Source: Adineta ricciae (taxonomy: Eukaryota > Rotifera > Eurotatoria > Adinetida > Adinetidae). From it: 64,000 nucleotides of DNA. Below, piece by piece: positions 37,330 to 48,300 of this stretch. Position 1 is the stretch's first letter; every line of letters starts with the position of its first letter. The stretch covers positions 186,001 to 250,000 of the forward strand of contig CAJNOJ010000054.1 in assembly GCA_905250025.1 (NCBI GenBank), in the 5' to 3' direction. Position numbers and translations under genes: made by a program. A model generated the notes under the pieces. The model was not told where the DNA came from, ran no database searches, and was given only the letters and a program-made list of their open reading frames with translations.

Positions 37330-37823
37330 ATGGCTAAACTCATCGTAGCTGTTGCTCTCGTGAGTCTTTGTTTTCTCATTTTGGAATCGTACATCTATAT
37401 GTTGTTTAGTTCTGCATGGTTCTTGCTGCTGTTCACGGTAAACCACCCGGTAAACCGGGTCGTGATGACAAAGGTCCACACGGACCAGGTCCACGACCAT
37501 CTGATCATGACCACAATGATTGGGAATCGAAAATCTGTGCAAATGCTTCAATTGCCGACGCATTTCTTAACCAAACACGTCAATTGATCACAGATCTTAC
37601 AACAAATGGCACATTCACCAGTGTTTTAACAAAACAACAAAACGAAATCACTTACATCAACAGCGATGATAACAAAGCTATTTTATCATCAAATTGCACA
37701 CAATTCTTCACTGGTCTTGACGCTGCACGAGATCTTGACAGACAAGCTGAAAAACAACAAATGGAACTTCAACGAACAGCCCGAGACTTATTCGTTCAAA
37801 TCGTTAAATCTCTCCTCGGATAA
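37330..37823 (+). CDS. Small secreted glycoprotein, family not recognised
   Basis: Exons 37330-37359 and 37410-37823, joined across a 50-bp intron in phase 0, give 147 residues. The first 19 residues (MAKLIVAVALFCMVLAAVHG) are a signal peptide interrupted by the intron. Next come a Gly/Pro/Asp/His-rich linker and an alpha-helical domain of about 100 residues with two Cys and four N-glycosylation sequons (NAS, NQT, NGT, NCT). A TATA box lies upstream and an AATAAA signal about 100 bp past the stop. High, TATA-driven expression is likely for such a compact gene, but the function is unknown. It could be an extracellular or gut-lumen protein. Confidence 0.75.
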
Positions 37824-38481
37824 ACTGTTCATTACTTCATGAAAAATCACGCTTGAAAGCACTTTTCTGTGTCTGAACACTTTATATCTTTTTTCATCCT
37901 ATATTGAAATTGTCTAATCAAGGAAATAAAATAAATCTACAGTAATTTGATTATTCAATCGTGCGATTAACGTATCAAAGTCACTTCGTTCTCATACAAA
38001 AAAACGTCATGTCTGAGATCAGGGTTCCATCATGTCCTTATTCAGCGCGTATTCTTTTCTCAAGATAAACAACTAATCTGATTCATTGATATGATGAATC
38101 GGACGTTATCTAAAATCCAGATCAAAGTATTTATTGTCCACATGATGCCCATCCATCGCGATATAAAAATAAAAATTTCAATAACAAAAACAAGAACGCA
38201 TTAACATGTCTCTTTTGTGATTGACTAGCAAATGAAGAGAGAATCTACTCGAAGAATAATCGACTTCGTCTCGAATGTCATTTTGATTTTCTCAAATGAA
38301 TTGGTAATTGATAAACTATATGATTCGCGAAGTCTAACATGTTATCATTAGATGTTACTCAAATTAGTTTATAACATGCTCAGTTTGTCTTATCTGCATC
38401 GTATCGTGCACCATGGAAGTAGATTTGCTTTGTTTCCATTTGATTTTGATCACAGTTTGATTGCATGTGCGGAAATTCAAC
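37824..38481. other. Convergent intergenic region
   Basis: 3' flanks of the secreted-protein gene (plus) and the membrane-protein gene (minus). Overlapping AATAAA signals near 37924-37934. No coding feature. Confidence 0.5.
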
Positions 38482-39643
38482 TCATGTAGAATGTCGTGGT
38501 CGATAGGACGATCTTAATTGTCGAGCTAAACGTTTGTCTAACTCAGTCATTAAACGATGATTATCTTCATAGGTTTCGAGTTCAACGATATTTGTATTCG
38601 ACGAGTTCGTGTCTGTAATCATTACCAAGGGTAATTGTCTTGCACTTGATGTTACACGTTCATCATGATGAATTGGGTTGTTGATTAATGAGTGTTTCCA
38701 GTGCCATTGGTTGGTTGATGTTAATTCTCGTGTAGACGAGACGGCGAGAAGGGATTTTCGTTGTTGGTTTTGAATAGTATTCAACGGTGGAAGACAGTTG
38801 TTCGTATTTGCATTCGACAAGCGACGAGTTATGGGATGAAAGAGAAGTGTGGCTTTGGTGTTGAATTCGTGTAACTTTTGTAAACGTTCAGCTGATGGAC
38901 AAATCAAATTTGCTTGAGTCATAGCATCAGGAAAAGATGACCTTGTAAGATGAGTTAGTTGAAACTAGAAAAAGCAAAGAGTAATTTAATTGCAACATCG
39001 CTTGGACAAATACCGGTTGGGTGGCATTTGCCGACATGATTTGCTTATCATGTTCATTTTCAGTTGCACAAAGATTTTTGAATTCGTTACCACTTGAACT
39101 GCTAATATCATGATATGATGATAGTTTCAGTCCAATATTAGCAGATGGGCGTTTAACAGTATTTGCAAGCGTAACTTGAAGTCTGATTGGTGCTACAATT
39201 GGATTTACTTGTATGGCATCTCGTTGATTACCAGAAATTGATGAGCGTTTATCTGGTTGTTCATTGTCATTCGTTGATGATGACCAGAAGAAACAAAATC
39301 GTTTTAATCGAAAACAATTTCGTCGAAGCGAATGGCAACGTATCGAAGATATCGACGAGACGGATGAATCGAATCGACGGTTCCGACCGAATTGTTCCGA
39401 ACATTTTCTCATTGGCTCTTTGTCATTCTCATGTAAATGATGTGACGTCGAAGATTTCAATCTTTGTCTCGATCGTTGGCATTTTAAATGAATAATCAAA
39501 GCCAGAAGCATTCCAAGCCAAACGAGAATAATCACTGATAAAATGACTGTCAAACGACTCAAACTATTCTTCAATGAGTCGCCCAGTAAATATCGTTGAA
39601 AAATGTTAACTGATTCAGGTAATTCGATGGTCACATTGATCAT
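38482..39643 (-). CDS. Single-pass membrane protein with long polar tail, not recognised
   Basis: Exons 39643-39014 and 38964-38482 join in phase 0 to 370 residues. A short N-terminal outside segment with an NVT sequon precedes one membrane span (about residues 30-52, VILSVIILVWLGMLLALI) and a run of Arg/Lys that fixes the rest inside. The cytoplasmic part (about 315 residues) is Ser/Asn/Arg-rich, mostly disordered, with no domain I can name; it ends in SSYRPRHST. The layout (short glycosylated N terminus, one span, cytoplasmic tail) resembles ion-channel beta subunits and adaptor proteins, but no sequence signature supports either. Confidence 0.65.
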
Positions 39644-41000
39644 TATCTAATTTTCACATGAATCTTTCATCGACTGACAAGGAAAAGTCTATATGGAAGT
39701 TCTGAAATCGGAAAAAAGAGAAATATTTAGCATCTAGTCTTTCCCGTGAAATCAAGCAGACTAAGTACAAAAGTAGAATGAGCTTTCCTACTCCATTTGT
39801 TTCTATCAATTATTAATCAGAGCTTTACGTGCAAGTGGAAAAGAAATGTGATGTGTGTTTTGCTATTTAATCTCGTCGAAAGCTGAAATTCAATCAGGCA
39901 TGCTAACATCTAGTGAAATTTGCGATATATTATTGAAGGAAACTCTTTCGCACGACGGATACTTAACGAATTGAATGAAAATGATCAAGCAGTTGACTAA
40001 AAGCAAACTAGTCAAGTAGGATGTTGTCTGATGAGAAAACAAAGGACAAATGTGAGAGATAGAGTGGAAAGAGAACGAAGAATAAAAGATGCTGACAACC
40101 TTGTGCTTCTGTTCCCCCTCACTTATGCGTTGTATGTCGTCTTTTCCAGGATTCTATTCTCTTTTCTTTCACATATAAGATTATTGCTTTTTTCCGAAGT
40201 AGAAATGTGTGATTACCAAGAGTATAGACAGAAAAGAAAGTAAATGAATCAAGTTAAATCCTAGTTGAGGTGTTATTTAAGCGGAAATAGAGCAACTCTA
40301 GTTAGTCGAGTGTATTTAACCTTCTATTTTTTTTCTGTCTCTCCCTCTCTCTCTACAATAGAACTTCCTCATCGGTTCGCTCGTCTAATTCATTCGTCAA
40401 TAAATACGAGTTCCTACAGAAAACTTCCGTTGACACCAACTAAAAAAAGCGCACTTGACAAACTTTTAATTAACATCTTTTAATGATTCAGAATTCTGCC
40501 ACAAATGTCGACTTGTCATATCCAGGAGCATCGTAGGCTCTGGCTCTCTAATCAGAAAGATTCAATTCCGCTAGTTCAATGTCAGGAAACGCCGATGCTT
40601 CTGGTTCAAATGTTCTCATTTTTTGTTTCAGTAAGAAACTTTTCATGCTTCGATAAACGATTCACGTCAATTAATTATAATAGGATATTCAAGATGATCT
40701 ATACATATAGTATTATAGGTAGGTGAGTTCCGTTGAGATTACTCGAGGAAATTTGCTTGCTTTGCCACATGAATATAAATGAACAGAACTTTCCCTCCAG
40801 TAGCAAATATAGATAATTGGAAATTTTCTTGAGTATCGTCGAGACGAGTATTCTCTCGCGAATTGGTTTAGCATATATCGAGGTATGTGTATTTAATCTG
40901 TTTTTATTTTAGGAATGAGTGTATCCAGATAAAAAACGATTCAAGACACAAAAATAATGTTCTTAAAAACGCACTTCAAAGCGATTTTCTTCTCTTCGCT
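39644..41000. other. Intergenic, 1.36 kb
   Basis: Upstream of the membrane-protein gene and downstream of cystathionine gamma-lyase. Several short frames of 60-75 codons without domains. A tRNA-like stretch near 40530-40580 was examined and rejected. Confidence 0.4.
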
Positions 41001-42475
41001 CTAATCTTTTTTATCAGAGAATGCATATTGAAGAGCAGCTTCGATATCATCGATTAAATCTTGAACATCTTCTAAGCCAACAGACATACGAATGAGACCA
41101 TCCGTAATACCTAAAAGACGACGATGTTCTTCAGGAACACTTGCGTGGGTCATGACGGCGGGAAGCTCAACTAAAGACTCATATCCACCAAGTGATTCAG
41201 CTGTTGTAAATAACTATTGAAAAATAACACATAAATGATCTGTTTAGTTCGATTTCAATACACTTACTTTGAGTTGTTTCAGAAATCGTTGACTTTTCAC
41301 CGCATCATCACCTTTCAAATAAATCGATATCATTCCACTAAAACCAGACATTTGTTTTTTGTATAAATCATGTTGAGGGTGAGACTCCAATGGTGGATAG
41401 ATAACACGTGCGACGTGTTGATGCTTTTCAAGATATTTAGCAATGCGTAAACCAGAGGCCATATGTTGTTTCATTCGGACAGATAATGTTTTAAGACCAC
41501 GATTGACCAGATAACAATCAAAAGGTGATGGAACAGCACCACTAAACAGAAATCGTTTGTCTGTAGTTTCCTCTTTCGAGTTTTACTTACATAGCATATT
41601 GAAGAAAGCTTAATTGTTTGTAAAGTTCTTCGTTATTCATCATTAGACAGCCCATGACAACATCAGAATGACCATTCATATATTTAGTTAATGAATGTAA
41701 AACTAAATCAGCACCGAGTGCCAGCGGACGTTGAAAGTAAGCTGTGGCAAATGTATTATCAACGAGAACCATAATTTTGGGATCATACGCATGAACGGCT
41801 GATGAAATTTGTTCGATATCAGCTAATTTAAGTAAAGGATTTGTGGGTGTTTCGATCCAAACGAGACGTGTGTTTGGTTTCAAATGTTTTGTAACCGAAG
41901 ATGGATCAGTCGACATATCAACAAATGAACTTTCGACACCCATTTGTGCCATGCATCGTCTATACAAAAGAACAACACAGATGATCTTTGACGAGCGAAA
42001 AAAGAATGTCAATTCACCTAAACAATCGACCAGTACCACCGTAAACATCGTCGATGGAGACAATATGATCGCCTGATTTGAGCATAAACATCAGAGTAGT
42101 AGTTGCACCAAGACCTGATGAAAATGTTAATGAATATCGTGCTTTTTCTAATGAAGCTAAACATTCTTCTAAACACTGTCGTGTTGGATTTCCGCATCGA
42201 CTGTATTCGTAAAGAACAGGTTTGCCCGGTTCTAATTGTTTGAATGTTGTGGCCATTGAAATGGGTGGAACAACAGCTTGACCAGGCCATCGTTCTGGTT
42301 CTTGCCCAACATGAATAGCATCGGTTGCGAAACGTGTTTCACCTATTTCTTCGTGAATCTTTTGATTTTCTTCGTCTTTATCGGTTTTCTGTGGACCAGC
42401 TGATAAATATCCTGCCATTGGTTTTGTTAAAGAATAGAATCTAGAAGATAGTAGTAAACGTGGATAGATAAGCAT
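41001..42475 (-). CDS. CTH: Cystathionine gamma-lyase
   Basis: Four exons (42475-42018, 41959-41591, 41541-41268, 41213-41001) encode 437 residues. The PLP enzyme splits cystathionine to cysteine, 2-oxobutyrate and ammonia, the last step of transsulfuration, and can release H2S. Hallmarks: ATDAIHVGQEPERW and VVPPISMATTF near the start, YEYSRCGNPTR, SGLGATTTL, DDVYGGTGRLF, IETPTNPLLK, and the PLP lysine in HSLTKYMNGHSDV (Lys about 245). The end DGLIRMSVGLEDVQDL is typical. Compared with the vertebrate enzyme there is an N-terminal extension (MLIYPRLLLSSRFYSLTK) that looks like a mitochondrial import peptide; a cytosolic form could start at the Met at about residue 20 (MAGYL). Cystathionine gamma-synthase is a related alternative, less likely in an animal. 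Confidence 0.93.
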
Positions 42476-43804
42476 CTAAAATTTCTCGAAATCGAAAAAG
42501 AGAGTCATGAGAATCATTTTTCTTTTAGACAAACTCGTTTTGTTGGATGAAACTGCCTATGTCATTATATTCACTGATATTCGATACACACTCACAAGAA
42601 TATCACCTTTAAATTACAATTTGATCTGTTTACTCGTAATCCTATTGTTTTAATGATGGTAAAGATGAATGAAGAATGATATTTATTTCGACAGTCGAAA
42701 GAATAAGAAAAAAACGAACGAAGCCAAACGAAATAGGAGAGAGAGAGGGCATACGAAATAGGAGGTGTAGAATCGTTTATTTCTTATCGTTTCGTTTATC
42801 TTGAAAAGAAAAACAATGTGATTACAATTAATCGAGGGAAAGAATCGTTAGAATGCAAAGATAGTATTTCTAAGCTTTAAATCATTTCTTGAAATGTGCT
42901 AATAGTATCACATCAAGGCAGTTATGTTATGTGATGTACCTCAATGAATGATTCATGCAGAATATTCTTCCATTTGGTAGTTCGTTTGTCCAATTCGATG
43001 TTCAGTACATTTGATTTCGAATCTAGTGGCGCTACTCCATTTTTCCAAAATCGAAATAGAAACACCCGACTTGAACGGTGTTATGTGAAGTCATGAGACG
43101 CCTAATTTGAGTTCGGGTATAAGTGAAGATATGGCTTTTAGGTTATAACCTGACTAGATGCAATTTCAGTTTAATAGAATTATAGGGCATTGCTTTATCC
43201 TTCTGCGAAAACTGGAATTGCTGACGATAGATGCGAATAGATTGATTTTGGTTTTGTACGATCAAGATTCACGTGCATAGACACACCTATGTTTATAAAT
43301 ATGAATTGAAGCGTTCACAGCTGTCTGCACAAAAGCACATTCTACGCTAAGATCTGTTTTTGAGACTTCTATGTATATTCCAACTCGAATAAACATCCAT
43401 CTCATGATATGCAATGAAAATGACTAACCAAGTATGTAAAACTAGAAAAAACACAAAACTTGGTACTCAGAAATACTTAGTACTGATAAAAGTACGCGTT
43501 TGACAAATAGTATTCTAGTGTCAATCGTATTTTGTTGATCAAAGGTTTATGTTCTTCTACAACGCAATATCTAATTTTAACCAATACTAAGAACATACAC
43601 GATGTCTTCAAGAGGTGTGTGAATATATGCGCCTGCTTGATCTAACTTTCGTCGGCTTCTAAAACCCATCAGTTTCATAGTACATAGCAGATGTGTCTGA
43701 TCTCACTCACATAATAATGGGAGTATTTAAATATGCCACGATAATCCAACGAAAGACAGTTTTATTCTCGACTTGTTTATATCGACTGATAAAGAAAGAA
43801 AACA
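42476..43804. other. Intergenic, divergent promoter region
   Basis: Separates cystathionine gamma-lyase (minus) from the GM2-activator-like gene (plus). Purine-rich stretch near 42690-42760. No coding feature. Confidence 0.4.
43724..43733 (+). promoter_or_regulatory. TATA-like element of the GM2-activator-like gene
   Basis: TATTTAAATA about 72 bp before the ATG at 43805; the leader would be about 40-50 bases. Confidence 0.45.
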
Positions 43805-44460
43805 ATGGGTAAGCGCATCGCTTCATTAATCGTCGCTGTCATCATCTTGGGAATCACCACCTACGCTCAAGATTACACTAAATTACATTTCCAAGACTGT
43901 GGTAGCAAAAGTGCCGACATTCAAAAGGTTGATATCACACCGATGCCATTGTACAATCCCGGTCCAGCTTGGTTCACATTTATTGCTGACTTAAAACGTC
44001 CAATCAGTAAGCGCTCAATCGATTTGTATAGGACAAAAGTATAAAAATAACTTTCATTTCAGAGGTTGTCCAAGTAAGTCTTGACATCTTACGTACAGTC
44101 AATGGAATTAAACTTCCAATCAAATGCTACGTTGTCAACGGCCAAAATGTTGGCTCATGCAGTTATCCCGACTTATGTAATTTTCTTAAAGACCTCTTGC
44201 CAGAGCTTCTTACACCAGAAAAGTGTCCACAAGGCTTACTTGATATTGGTGTAGATTGCACATGTCCACTCAATATCCATCCACAATTACTCAGTATCGT
44301 CAATCAACCAATTGATCTTCCTGATGCTACACAAACAGCTGCTAGTTTCTTGGCTTCTGGTAACTTTAACATGACTGTCACAGTCTCGGAAAGTGATGCA
44401 TCAGCACCCAAACCATACGGATGCGGAAAAGTCGCTTTCACCGTGAAACAAAAGAAATAA
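43805..44460 (+). CDS. Secreted ML-domain protein, GM2-ganglioside-activator-like
   Basis: Exons 43805-44006 and 44063-44460 (phase 1 junction) encode 199 residues. Signal peptide about residues 1-21 (IASLIVAVIILGITTYA). The mature protein has the ML-domain Cys pattern: FQDCGS, LPIKCYV, GSCSYPDLCNFL, EKCPQGL, DCTCP and YGCGK. The GSC..LC..FL, the CxCP pair and a C-terminal DLP..FLASGNFNMTVTV strand match GM2-AP rather than NPC2. GM2-AP lifts ganglioside lipids from lysosomal membranes for hydrolysis; related invertebrate proteins bind diverse lipids. The lipid bound here is unknown. AATAAA follows about 55 bp past the stop. Confidence 0.8.
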
Positions 44461-45332
44461 ACTCAATACTGTTGATGCGTTTGTTTTTCCTCGGCTTATT
44501 AAATTATATATTCAAAAATAAACAACATCTGTATACTAATCGTTGAAAATAACAAGAAAATTCATTCGAATGAATATCAACGATTAAAAAATCATTCAAC
44601 AAGCTCTTGACGTGCGCATAGGTGTGGTTCTCTTATAAATTTTCCCGTGAGATGCATACCCACTGAATGCTTGCACCTGCTGAATCTTCGCAATGATTTT
44701 GCAATAATTCTGCGCGAGTCCGATTGTTCCCAATGACTTGTACTCGAACAAAAAAGGTCTTAGAAGTAAGTTGCGGCACAAGTGCTGAAGGCGATAGAAA
44801 TTGTTCAATGTGAATATCAATGCGTAGGTAGCGACATCTATTGCGCAAGATCCTACCGTTTTCAATGATTTGACTGATTCTTTCATAGTGTCTCACGATT
44901 GTTTTTATTCCAATTTATGTAAAAACCGTTTTGTTTAGAATTGGGAAAGACTCTGCTCTGATTCATCCAAGTCGAATTCGATTGGTTGAGTCTTAGAGAA
45001 TATTCCTCACCATAAATGAATGATCCAATTCAAATGCATACGCATATACATACACGAACGAACTAAAGTATTGATTGAACCGTGATTTTGCTTCTTTCTT
45101 CATTTTATTCGTTCGTTCGTTCGTTCGTTCGTACGTCTCCTTATTCTTTCTTTCATTTTGTTTTTCTTTTTTTCTGTCCTTTAAATGTCGTGAGAAATCA
45201 GCATATCTTATGACATCATCTTGCCCACCCACATATCTAAGGTTGTTCATTCAACCGACTATTGATAGTTCATCTCTTTTCCGCGCGTCAATCGTATTTC
45301 AAGGAGACAATTCGCTTTTTTTCTTATTTTAG
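44461..45332. other. Intergenic; one doubtful small frame
   Basis: 3' flank of the GM2-activator-like gene and 5' flank of the XMAP215 gene. A minus-strand frame of 87 codons (44633-44896, containing TSKTFFVRVQVIGNN and ENCED-like acidic residues) has fairly protein-like composition but overlaps an equally long frame and has no splice partners, so it is not called as a gene. Confidence 0.35.
45109..45132. repeat. (GTTC)n microsatellite
   Basis: Six tandem GTTC/TTCG units, about 200 bp upstream of the XMAP215 start. Confidence 0.9.
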
Positions 45333-48300
45333 ATGGCAACTAGTGGCGGTGGTGATGACAACGAATGGCAAAAATTGCCGTGCGATGAAAAAGTGCAACA
45401 TAAAGTACTTCAACTACTGCACAAGTGACCACTCAACATTGTTTGTTTTACTCGATATTTAGGCATGGAAAGCTCGTGTGACTGGGTACGAAGAATGTGT
45501 CAAACTGTTTCGCACACAAGATTCAGATAAAAGTCCCGAATTTAGTAAATATCTTGGACTTATCAAGAAATTTGTTCTTGATGCAAATGAGAATGCTCGA
45601 GAGAAAGCACTTGACGCTGTACTTGCCTACGTGGAAGAAGCACAAGTAGCGGGAAAGTATGTTGTAATGTTCATCGCTGCAGAAAGTTGTGTTAAGCATT
45701 ACTTGTGTTTTATTTAGAACTGTAGGTGAAGTCGCACCGGGTTTGATTGCTAAATGTTTAAATGGACGAGCGAAAATGAAGGAACGAGCATTCGATATTC
45801 TTCTTATGTATGTGGAAATCGAAAAGCAAGTTGATATTGAAGAAGAATTAGTCAAAGGATTAGAAAACAAACAACCTAAGATCGTTCAAGCTTGTCTCGA
45901 ACTTCTTCGAAAAGGATTATCGTACGTTCTCACATCTCATTCACAAAATATTTATTGGATTTGTATTTGTAGAGAATTCGGTTCCAAAGTTCTTCCAATT
46001 AAACCTTTTCTTAAACAAGTCGTTCCATTACTCGAAGATCGAGATAAAACTGTTCGTGACGAAGCTAAGTTATTACTTGTAGAAGTCTACAAATGGATCG
46101 GTAAACAAACTCTGATGCCCATGATTCAAAACGTCAAACCTATTCAGGTATTCTAATTATGAAACAGTACATATGAGTATGGCAAGATTGTTTGTTTGTT
46201 TGCTTTGTAGATGCAAGAACTACAAACTGAATTCGATAAACTAGATCTGAATGGTGCTGATAAGCCAAGACAAACACGTTTTCTTCGTTCACAGCAAGAT
46301 CTTAAACAAAAAATGGAGCAAACTCAGGCATCAACAACAACAGTTAGTGGATCTCTTGCCGTTGAAGACGTCAATGTCGAAAGTAAATATCTATTTCCCA
46401 TGACAATCAAGCGTCCTCATCGAACGAGTTGCATTTTTAGTGCAGGAAGATCTCGATCCATTTGAAATGATGGAACCTGTAAATATTATTGATCGGTTGC
46501 CAAAGGAATTTTTCGATAAGATCGTAAGATTACTTTCAATAAAGACAATATTGATTACCGAAGACTTATGATTTGTTTAGGAATCAAAACAATGGAAAGA
46601 TCGAAAAGAAGTGCTGGATGACTTATTAACATTATTGACACAGAATCCAAAATTAGCGCCGGATAGTGATTATTTCGAATTGATTAAAGCATCAAAAAAA
46701 GTAGGATTAATAGAAGGAAGAATAGAGATTTGCTGGAAAATTACATATGTATTTTCTTCGTATAGATTATTTCAAAAGATAGCAATATTCCTGTAGTTCT
46801 TGTTGCTGCCAAATGTCTTACAGCATTAGCCAAAGGTTTACGAAAAGGATTTAAAAACCATGCAGTTGGGGTTTGTATCTGAGCGGTGTGAATAGTGAGG
46901 ATGGTATTGATTTGTTCAATATAATTGTTTAGGTCTTAGAAGTATGTCTTGACCGATTTCGAGAAAAGAAGACAAATGTTATCGAAGCACTGCGTGAAAC
47001 ATGTGATGCTGCGTATCCATCGGTAAGTATTTGTAAGAAACTATTGTAAAATAGAAACCAAATCCATTTCTTGTTCAGACTAACCTTGAACAACTCTCAG
47101 AAGTGGCACTTGCTGTATTAGCACACAAGACTCCCATTGTTCGACAATGTACTCAACAGTTTCTCACCAAATGTTTTGCTATGGCTACACAAACAACACT
47201 TCCCAAAAAAGTTCTCAAAATCTATCTTCCACCTTTGATCAAGGTACATATTGACACTTGATAAGGACTAAAAGTAACCAATTTTTGGTTCTGTAGAACA
47301 CGGGTGAAGCTGATCCCAGTGTTCGTGACAGTGCATTCGAGAGTCTTGGAATGCTGTGGAAATGTCTTGGTGAAAAACATATTCTTCCAAATATAACCGA
47401 CTTAGACGAATTGAAATTGAATAAAGTATAACGATATTTTCTACAGTGGGAGCTGTTCGATTGAATATGTCCCATTTAGATTAAAGAATATGCCGAAAAA
47501 GCAGTTCTACTTAACCTTCGTGGAGAGCCACGTTCATCAGCTCCAACAGGAGCAAGTGCAGCCGCAGCGGCGCCGTCAAAAACAACCGCATCTTCGATTA
47601 ATTCAGCAACGATGACGAAGAAAACATCAAGTTCAACAGTACCGAAATCAGAAGTTGGTGCTGAGAAAGATGAAGAGACTCCAAGTCCATCAACAACAGC
47701 AAAACCAGCCGCTGCTGCGACAAAGAAGAAAACAGCGACAGCAGCTAAACCAGCAGCAACAACTAGCGAACCTGCTGAAGAGAAAAAACGAGAACCACGA
47801 CCACCAAAGGTAAATGTTTTACATATTAGCATTTACGTTTATTCATCAAAACTTCAAATTTCTATTCTTCGTTGTGTCTCTGCATTTGTTTCTTTGTCCT
47901 CTCAACGAAGACACACAAACGTATACACACATGTGTTTTAGTATCGTTTTCTTCTTACATTTGTGTATATGTTCGTGTGTTATTGCAGGCGTCTGTACCA
48001 TTCACTAGTACGGTATCTCACACGATCCCTTCTCGCGCCAAACTCTCTCTTACAAGCTCATTATCACCGCAATTCTCAACATCAACGAACGCAAAAGTTG
48101 ATTTTTCAAAAACTCGACCGATAACCGCACCAACATCATCAATAAAGCAATCATTAAACAAAACTCAATCTTTTACCCAACGTCCAAATGCTCTACTGGC
48201 AACTCAATCCATATCCTCAACTGTACCAATAGCATCCACTATTCGACGCTCGTCACTGACTCCCACTAGTTCACCTCTATCGTGTCTACAACGTGAATCC

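Noticed and set aside
38482-39643. KCNE-like channel beta subunit identity for the single-pass protein
   Set aside because: Only the topology fits; no KCNE sequence signature follows the membrane span and the tail is far longer.
40530-40585. tRNA-like string with TTCAATTCC and an anticodon-loop-like segment
   Set aside because: No acceptor stem or D arm can be paired, and the T-arm stem does not close.
44596-44896. Two overlapping minus-strand frames of 87-96 codons
   Set aside because: Two equally long frames in the same place, no splice partners and no recognised family.
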